In this document: positions 52,041-57,921 of the stretch, one piece after another | Layout of the letters: each line of letters starts with the position of its first letter | How positions within the stretch are numbered: the first letter of the stretch is position 1 | Assembly: GCA_043804925.1 (NCBI GenBank) | Contig: JAZDIP010000076.1 | Coordinates: forward strand, 1-57,921 | From: ChocPot-Mid sp043804925 | GTDB lineage: Bacteria; Bacteroidota; Ignavibacteria; Kapaibacteriales; UBA2268 | Direction: 5' to 3' | Length of the DNA stretch: 57,921 nucleotides | The notes under the pieces: model-generated | What the model was told of the DNA's origin: nothing | What the model saw: the letters and a program-made list of their open reading frames with translations, nothing else | Database searches by the model: none | Made by a program: the position numbers and the translations under genes

Positions 52041-53183
52041 ATGAAATCGGAAAAGCAGATAGAGCAACATTTTAATATTATTAACGAAGATGATGTATTT
52101 ACGCTTCAGCCAATAAGTCCGTTGACATTGGATAATGCTCATTTCTATGATGATTTCACATTGGATTATAAATATCTTGCAGGTAAAACCAAGTTTGTAA
52201 TTGATTTTTCCCTTTTAAAAGCTTATGACAGCTATCTGGTCGTTTTTATTGATTCGATTAAAAGGGAATTATCAATAACAAGGATAAAATTGATTTTAGA
52301 GAATTTATCTGACGAAATGAATCATTTCTACAATATACTTACTCCAAAAGGAATTGTGGAAACCGATTTAAGGAGATTTACATTTTGGTTTATTTGGATA
52401 TCGAATATTGGTACTACAACCAGGGAATTTTTCAAAAATGCCTACCTATTCCTTGAGTTTTTCGGTAATTTGATAGCAAAAATGTTTTCGATAATTACAA
52501 AACCAAAGAAAATGAGGTGGAAGGATTTTCCTTTTCATTTTACTCAAACAGGTGTTAATGCCGTCCCGATTACTTTTTTGATAGTATTTCTTATAGGATT
52601 GATTTCCGGGTATCAAGGAGCTTTGCAACTATCTCTTGTTGGAGCAGATATATTTATAGCCGATTTAATTGGAATTTCAATTACAAGAGAACTTGCACCA
52701 TTAATGACGGCAATATTAGTTGCCGGTAGGTCCGGCTCTGCTTTTGCCGCAGAAATCGGGACAATGAAAGTTTCTGAAGAAATTGATGCATTACGCTCTA
52801 TGGGTTTTGATGTTTTTTATTTTTTAGTATTACCAAGAGTTTTATCCGTAATGTTGGTAATGCCCATATTGGTCTTAATAACGGATGTTGCAGGAATATT
52901 TGGTGGATTGGTTGCAGCCATATCAACTTTGGATATTACGGTTATGGGGTATGTGAATCAACTGCACAGGGCAATTGATTTTATGGACATATTTACAGGT
53001 CTTGGTAAATCGGTTGTATTTGGCTACCTTATTGCAACGGTTGGCTGTTTTATGGGTTTGCAGGTAAAAGGTGGCGCCGAAAGCGTCGGCAAATATACAA
53101 CCTCTTCAGTTGTAACAAGTATCTTTCTGATTATCTTATTCGATGCCGTCTTTACTTTTATTTTTTCAACTTTGGGTATTTAA
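52041..53183 (+). CDS. mlaE: MlaE-type permease with N-terminal STAS-like domain
   Basis: 380 residues. Residues 1-110 resemble a STAS domain (DYKYLAGKTKFVIDFSLLKAYDSYLVVFIDSI), the role played by separate MlaB in enterobacteria. Residues 125-380 are the MlaE permease with five helices and the motifs GFQGA-like SGYQGALQL, ISITRELAPLMTAILVAGRSGSAFAAEIGTM and EEIDALRSMG. It moves phospholipids between the membranes with MlaF and MlaD. First gene of the mlaE-mlaF-mlaD unit. Confidence 0.93.
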   Translation: MKSEKQIEQHFNIINEDDVFTLQPISPLTLDNAHFYDDFTLDYKYLAGKTKFVIDFSLLKAYDSYLVVFIDSIKRELSITRIKLILENLSDEMNHFYNILTPKGIVETDLRRFTFWFIWISNIGTTTREFFKNAYLFLEFFGNLIAKMFSIITKPKKMRWKDFPFHFTQTGVNAVPITFLIVFLIGLISGYQGALQLSLVGADIFIADLIGISITRELAPLMTAILVAGRSGSAFAAEIGTMKVSEEIDALRSMGFDVFYFLVLPRVLSVMLVMPILVLITDVAGIFGGLVAAISTLDITVMGYVNQLHRAIDFMDIFTGLGKSVVFGYLIATVGCFMGLQVKGGAESVGKYTTSSVVTSIFLIILFDAVFTFIFSTLGI

Positions 53184-53293
53184 TTATAGTGAATTATATT
53201 TTTATCATAAAAAAAACTTCTAAATGTTATTCCGGCATTCGCAAGAATAGGACTTTGGTACAATGGGCTCTTACATATTAAACTAAAGAAAAT

Positions 53294-54043
53294 ATGATTG
53301 AAAAACCGATAATAGAAGTAAAGAATTTGACTGTGTCTTATGGCGAAAGAGTTATATTGAAAGATATAAATCTCGAAGTAAGGCGGGGTGAGATTTTCGT
53401 CATTGTCGGTGGAAGCGGCTGTGGTAAAAGTACATTGATGCGTCAGATAATAGGTATTGAAAGACCAAGTGAAGGAATGATTTTAATAAATGGGGAAGAC
53501 TTAACTTCCTCGGAAGGCGAGGAAAGGAGAAAAATACTTAAAAACTTTGGGGTGATGTTTCAATCAGGCGGAATGTTTGCTTCAATGGATATTGGCGACA
53601 ATATGGCATTAATGTTAGAGTCATATACTCAGGTTTGTCCTGAAAGAATTGATGACCTGATTGATTTAAATTTGTCAGCTGTGGGTTTAAGAGGTTATGA
53701 AAATTATATTCCTTCTGAGTTAAGCGGAGGAATGAAAAAAAGAGCCGCTATTGCCAGGGCATTGGTTTTAAATCCTGACATTCTTTGTTTTGATGAACCT
53801 GCTTCAGGATTAGACCCTGTGAATGCTGCATCTTTGGATGAATTAATTAAGGATATTAATCGTTCTTTGGGTACGACGATAATCGTAGTTACTCATGATT
53901 TGGCAAGTATACTTAATATTTCAGATAATATTATTATGCTTGATAGTAATTCTAAAGGAATTATTGCAAGAGGCACTGTTAAAGAGTTACAAAATTTCCG
54001 GGACAATGAATATGTCTATAAATTTTTTAACAGATTAGCATAG
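53294..54043 (+). CDS. mlaF: MlaF-type ABC ATPase
   Basis: 249 residues. Walker A GGSGCGKST (about 38-46), Q-loop FQSGGMFASM, signature LSGGMKKRAAIARAL, Walker B ILCFDEPASGLDP, His-switch VVTHD. The FQSGGMFxSMDIGDN form is typical of MlaF. It energises MlaE for phospholipid transport. 110 bp after mlaE and 57 bp before mlaD. Confidence 0.95.
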   Translation: MIEKPIIEVKNLTVSYGERVILKDINLEVRRGEIFVIVGGSGCGKSTLMRQIIGIERPSEGMILINGEDLTSSEGEERRKILKNFGVMFQSGGMFASMDIGDNMALMLESYTQVCPERIDDLIDLNLSAVGLRGYENYIPSELSGGMKKRAAIARALVLNPDILCFDEPASGLDPVNAASLDELIKDINRSLGTTIIVVTHDLASILNISDNIIMLDSNSKGIIARGTVKELQNFRDNEYVYKFFNRLA

Positions 54044-54103
54044 AAATGAATCAATTAAAATTATTTTGAAAATTAAAAAATTGAAAATTAGATAGGTGGC
54101 GTG

Positions 54104-55072
54104 ATGTCAAGAAAAAAGAAAATATCGAGCTCATTTTTAATAGGAGCATTTGTTTTGATAGGTGTTTTTATCCTGATTGGAACTGTAGTTTGGTTAGGTC
54201 AAACACAATTTATGCAAAAAACGGCATATTATGTTACTTATTTTGATGGTTCCGTTGAAGGGCTGGAAAAAGGTTCTCCCGTCAAATATCTCGGTGTGCC
54301 TATTGGTTCAGTTGATAAAATTGGAGTTGCACCCGACGGAAAATTAGTCGAAGTGATAATGCAAATAGACAGCAAAATACAAATTGACAGAAAATTAAGA
54401 ATAAAAGCTGAGTATGCCGGTCTTGCCGGTGGAAAGTTTCTTCAACTCAGTTATCCGACTAATCCTGAAATATTGGATGCTTTTCCGGCAATGAGTTTTG
54501 TGCCGTCTTATAAACTGATTAAATCTTCTCCTTCCGGAATCGAAGAAATTGAAATTGCCATGCGGGAAGTAATGAATAATTTGCGGCTCTTAAAAGTCGC
54601 AGAAATTTCTGAAGAAACGGTTCGATTTTTGAATTCAGCATCATCTTTCTTTGAAAACAAGGAATTACATTCAACAATTACTAAATTCAATGAATCTGCC
54701 AAACATCTTGAAAATATTTTGATGAATGCTGAACAATCAAACTTCATTGCCAATATTGAAAGTACCAGCTATAAGTTGCTTCAATCATCCGAACAATTAG
54801 TTACTTTTGGGGAAAAATTGAATAAAGAGGTTGAAACAATGATGCTCACTTCAAAAGTAGATTATGCTTTTGCCCAGTTCGACACAACTATGAATCATAC
54901 AAAAAGAATAATTAATGTGCTCGGATTTCGTGGAGAAGAAGTCATGTTTTCTTTGAATGAAACATTGATGGAACTACAGGCAACAAATAAACAATTGAAA
55001 AAGACATTGAAAGCTTACACTGAAAATCCGGGTCATCTGCTTTTCGCTGAGCCGCCGAAAGAGGAAAAATAA
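54104..55072 (+). CDS. mlaD: MlaD-type MCE-domain protein
   Basis: 322 residues from ATG at 54104, preceded by AGGTGG. One helix (about 10-32), then an MCE domain (about 38-115: FDGSVEGLEKGSPVKYLGVPIGSV, AEYAGLAGGKFLQLSY), then a long helical coiled-coil tail (about 140-310). MCE proteins form hexameric rings that carry lipid through the periplasm. The stop codon abuts a TTACTAATTACCAATTACTAAT repeat. Confidence 0.92.
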   Translation: MSRKKKISSSFLIGAFVLIGVFILIGTVVWLGQTQFMQKTAYYVTYFDGSVEGLEKGSPVKYLGVPIGSVDKIGVAPDGKLVEVIMQIDSKIQIDRKLRIKAEYAGLAGGKFLQLSYPTNPEILDAFPAMSFVPSYKLIKSSPSGIEEIEIAMREVMNNLRLLKVAEISEETVRFLNSASSFFENKELHSTITKFNESAKHLENILMNAEQSNFIANIESTSYKLLQSSEQLVTFGEKLNKEVETMMLTSKVDYAFAQFDTTMNHTKRIINVLGFRGEEVMFSLNETLMELQATNKQLKKTLKAYTENPGHLLFAEPPKEEK

Positions 55073-55096
55073 TTACTAATTACCAATTACTAATTT
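55071..55096. repeat. TTACTAATTACCAATTACTAAT repeat at the mlaD stop
   Basis: The repeat begins at the TAA of mlaD. Same family as 20618-20650 and 38530-38665. The rest of the 290-bp gap to 55362 shows nothing further. Confidence 0.8.
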
Positions 55097-55362
55097 TTTA
55101 AACTGTTAAAAAGTGTGGGGCTTTCTGGAGGTTTTTATTTCCGATTTATATGAATTCTTGCATTCGACATTCATTCTATAAGTAAAGGTTGAAACTATAC
55201 TAATAATTACTTACCTGAAAAATATCAATAAATATTATTTGCACATTAATAAACTATATGCTAAATTTATAAACTTACAGATAAGTGAATGTATGGAGTT
55301 ATTTCTGTGAGAAAATTAATTTTATAGAAAATTTTCAATAATTAGTAATCTTGGAAATTGAT

Positions 55363-57921
55363 ATGATAAATTTCAAAAAGAATATCATTGTTTTTATTAT
55401 CATTTCGATAATAATGACAATTCATGTTTTCGCTCAGAAAGAATCGTATAATTGGTATTTTGGAACGAAACTTGGTTTATCATTTAATACTCAGGATACG
55501 CTTCCGCAAAGGATAAATTTTTCAAAGTTATGGGGTCCCGATGCTTGTTCAACTATATCGGACAGTAATGGGAAACTACTCATGTACACTAATGGTGATT
55601 ACCTTTTCAACTTTTTGCATGATACCTTGGCTATCTTAAACGATACTTTAAAAAAGGACAGTACAAAAATCAGAACAACTCAAAACATAGCTAATGGTTC
55701 GACTTTGATAATTCCCAAACCCGAAACGGATAGTCTGTATTATGTTATTCATACTATTGGAAAGAATTTGGATAAAATGGTTCTGTATTACCAAACCTTT
55801 GACATGAAGAATAACAAAGGCAAGGGAGAATTATGGGATTCAAAAAAACTTCTGCACAGGCATGCTCATCCTTACATGCTTGCTGCAACAAGACATGGCA
55901 ACCGAAAAGATTTTTGGCTTGCAACTCTCGACGAAGCTACCCGGGGTATTTTCTTTTATCATGCGAGAAACAGGGGAATTTATATTTCGCATCAGTTGCA
56001 TACTTATGCTAATTATTTTAAAGGTAATTATTATAACCTAAAAATGAAATTTTCACCAAACGGAGATAAGCTTGGTTTGACATACCTTTATACATTTGAT
56101 GCTTTGAAAGGTGATAAATCACCCATTATTTTAATACTCGATTTTGATAACTATACCGGATTGTTAAAAAATCCAATAATGTTGAGACCTGTTGTTGTGG
56201 GAATAGAAATTGATTCCTTAAGAACAAGCGGTATTGAATTTTCAACCGATTCAAAAAGAGTTTATGCTTTCGGAAGACAATACAAGCTCGATGCAGGTAC
56301 AGAGTTGGATATTCAAAACAGCGAGTTTCGATTTTATGATATGAATAAAACGTTTGGTGATATTGAAAACGCTGACCAATCAATTTTGAATGATTACCAA
56401 TTAGGACCCGACGGAAGAATTTATTTTCCTTGGAAAGATACTGTTGATATAATGTTTGAACCGGGTGCTCCGGGTGATTCCTGTAATTTTGTTTTAAGCC
56501 ACCCCGGATTTGTTGCAACAATAGGACCTCCCTGGGTTGACCATTCGGAAGCATTACCAAGTTTTCCATCCGATTTTTTCAGGTATGAGATTTTAATTCA
56601 AAATAATTTTAACAAAAAAAAGTGGTTAAAGTCGGATATTGAAATTTGTGAAAGTTCCGACTTGCTTTTGCAAACAAATGAACTTTTACGTTCCCGATAT
56701 TTATGGACAGGACCATCCGGTTATACATCAAACAAAAAAGACCCTTTAATTAAAAATCTTACACCTTCTATGACCGGCTGGTATAAGGTAACTGCTACAC
56801 GAAATTATGGCGAAGTTTCCAAAGACAGTATTTTCGTAAATGTCAAGCCAATGCCACCTACACGCCTTTTTCCAAAAGGTAATTTCGAAAAATGTAAATA
56901 TACTCCATTAACTTTAAAAGCGGAACCGGATGTAACCGGTAACCGGTATTTCTGGTCAACCGGTGAATCTTCTACAACAATTTCTATTGATAGTGCCGGT
57001 AAATACTATCTGACTATAATTGACAGTGCGGGCTGTTCAAGGAAAGATAGCGTCGAGATTAATATTCGACAATTGTATCCTGAAGTTGAAATCATCGGGG
57101 AACCATTATCATGTGAAGGCGATACTGTTATCCTTAGAACCAAAGAATCCTATTCAAGATATATTTGGACAACCGGTGACAGTACTCGGGAAATAATTAT
57201 TACTAAAAGCACAAGATGTACTGTTGAAGCTATTGACAGCAATGGCTGTGCAGGTTATAGCGATGAAATGTATATTTTATTTTACTTCCAGCCAAAGACA
57301 GTTCTTAAGGGTTCAAAAAGTGTTTGTATTGGAAGTTCGCATAAATATTGCATACTCAAAACTAATAAAGATTCGGTTATTTGGGAAGTAAGCGGTGGAA
57401 AACATATCTCCTCTATCGGTACAGATACAATCATTATCGAATGGGATAAGCCCGGAATTGGAAAAGTAGTTGTAAAACAAATTTCAAACAAGGGCTGTAT
57501 CGGAAAAGACAGTTTTTTAATTGATATTGATGATGAAGTAAAACCCGAAATTATTCCTAAAAAAACCGTCATTTGCGGCAACGGAACTGTAACATTAAAA
57601 ACATCAGAACAATACGTTAGTTACGAATGGTCAACAGGTGAGACAAGCGATACGATTGTTGTTAGTAGTGCTGGTTTGTATTCGGTAAAAGTAACTGCCG
57701 AGGGTGGATGCACGGGATATGACACTATTATGGTTATAAATGCTGAAGAACCGATTCCTGTGATTATTGGAGAAACAACAATTTGCCGGGGAGAGTCAAC
57801 TATCCTATCTGTAAATAATGATTTCGCTGAATACATATGGAATACAGGCGAAACAACCAAAGATATTACCGTCAATCAAACGGGAAATTATACTGTTGAA
57901 GTTACTGATTCTAATGGCTGC
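55363..57921 (+). CDS. Large secreted multi-domain adhesin-like protein (3' end outside window)
   Basis: 853 codons are visible from ATG at 55363 and the frame is open at the window edge. A signal peptide (ends HVFA) precedes an N-terminal propeller-like module opening with NWYFGTKLGLSF and CSTISDSNGKLLMYTNGD, which I know from T9SS type B proteins. From about residue 410 on there are repeated Ig/PKD-like domains of 80-90 residues, each with a YxWSTGE/TxxI, GxYxVxVTDxxGC pattern (RYFWSTGESSTTI, RYIWTTGDSTREI, SYEWSTGETSDTI, EYIWNTGETTKDI). The sorting domain, if present, lies beyond the window. Probably a surface adhesin or motility-related protein. Confidence 0.85.
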   Translation, partial: MINFKKNIIVFIIISIIMTIHVFAQKESYNWYFGTKLGLSFNTQDTLPQRINFSKLWGPDACSTISDSNGKLLMYTNGDYLFNFLHDTLAILNDTLKKDSTKIRTTQNIANGSTLIIPKPETDSLYYVIHTIGKNLDKMVLYYQTFDMKNNKGKGELWDSKKLLHRHAHPYMLAATRHGNRKDFWLATLDEATRGIFFYHARNRGIYISHQLHTYANYFKGNYYNLKMKFSPNGDKLGLTYLYTFDALKGDKSPIILILDFDNYTGLLKNPIMLRPVVVGIEIDSLRTSGIEFSTDSKRVYAFGRQYKLDAGTELDIQNSEFRFYDMNKTFGDIENADQSILNDYQLGPDGRIYFPWKDTVDIMFEPGAPGDSCNFVLSHPGFVATIGPPWVDHSEALPSFPSDFFRYEILIQNNFNKKKWLKSDIEICESSDLLLQTNELLRSRYLWTGPSGYTSNKKDPLIKNLTPSMTGWYKVTATRNYGEVSKDSIFVNVKPMPPTRLFPKGNFEKCKYTPLTLKAEPDVTGNRYFWSTGESSTTISIDSAGKYYLTIIDSAGCSRKDSVEINIRQLYPEVEIIGEPLSCEGDTVILRTKESYSRYIWTTGDSTREIIITKSTRCTVEAIDSNGCAGYSDEMYILFYFQPKTVLKGSKSVCIGSSHKYCILKTNKDSVIWEVSGGKHISSIGTDTIIIEWDKPGIGKVVVKQISNKGCIGKDSFLIDIDDEVKPEIIPKKTVICGNGTVTLKTSEQYVSYEWSTGETSDTIVVSSAGLYSVKVTAEGGCTGYDTIMVINAEEPIPVIIGETTICRGESTILSVNNDFAEYIWNTGETTKDITVNQTGNYTVEVTDSNGC

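Noticed and set aside
56126..56569. Minus-strand ORF of 147 codons
   Set aside because: Antisense to the large secreted protein whose plus-strand frame stays open for 853 codons.

Overview
The window is AT-rich chromosomal DNA from a Gram-negative bacterium of the Bacteroidota/Chlorobiota (FCB) type. Four lines of evidence point there: type IX secretion (T9SS) cargo with C-terminal sorting tails, a probable GldL/GldM motor pair, outer-membrane lipoproteins, and LptF/G and Mla-type envelope transporters. Many genes carry a recognisable GGAG or GAGG before the start codon, which is unlike typical Bacteroidia and fits a deeper branch (Kapabacteria- or Ignavibacteria-like). That placement is inference. 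I saw no rRNA, CRISPR array, prophage or intact transposase.

Layout. 1-2205 (minus): a MOSC-MogA fusion cut by the window edge, a stand-alone MOSC protein and two small membrane proteins. 2619-2692: a tRNA-Asn with a poorly paired acceptor stem and its terminator. 2938-5596 (plus): hisS and an orphan histidine kinase. 5695-11392: secreted proteins and lipoproteins, including an M28 peptidase fused to an outer-membrane barrel. 11559-21261 (minus): a surface-polysaccharide block (glycosyltransferases, two polyprenyl glycosylphosphotransferase-type proteins, a DPM1-like enzyme) that also holds accA, a Nudix hydrolase and a YqaA-type membrane protein. 21322-31391: three Asp-box propeller T9SS cargo proteins and a ChaN-M1 peptidase fusion. 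31549-34221 (minus): a lipoprotein, a decayed YgiT-like ORF, and two duplicated barrel proteins flanking a nucleotidyltransferase/small-protein pair. 34352-37168 (minus): a four-gene 2-oxoacid:ferredoxin oxidoreductase. 37668-50447 (plus): a T9SS cargo protein, ftsX, lptF/G, the gldL/gldM-like pair, then a TolC/adaptor/ATPase/two-permease export system with an RDD protein inside it. 50458-51897 (minus): a lipoprotein and nusB. 52041-55072 (plus): mlaE-mlaF-mlaD. 55363 to the edge: a large repetitive secreted protein.

Most of the content concerns the cell envelope: making surface glycans, moving lipids and LPS, exporting proteins by T9SS, and the cargo itself. The most distinctive signal is a set of short dispersed repeats. 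They fill gaps between genes and also occur in frame inside several envelope genes, where they appear to add low-complexity linkers. One 65-residue stretch of the sugar phosphotransferase is built almost wholly from them, and two different glycosyltransferases carry nearly the same ten-residue repeat-derived peptide.
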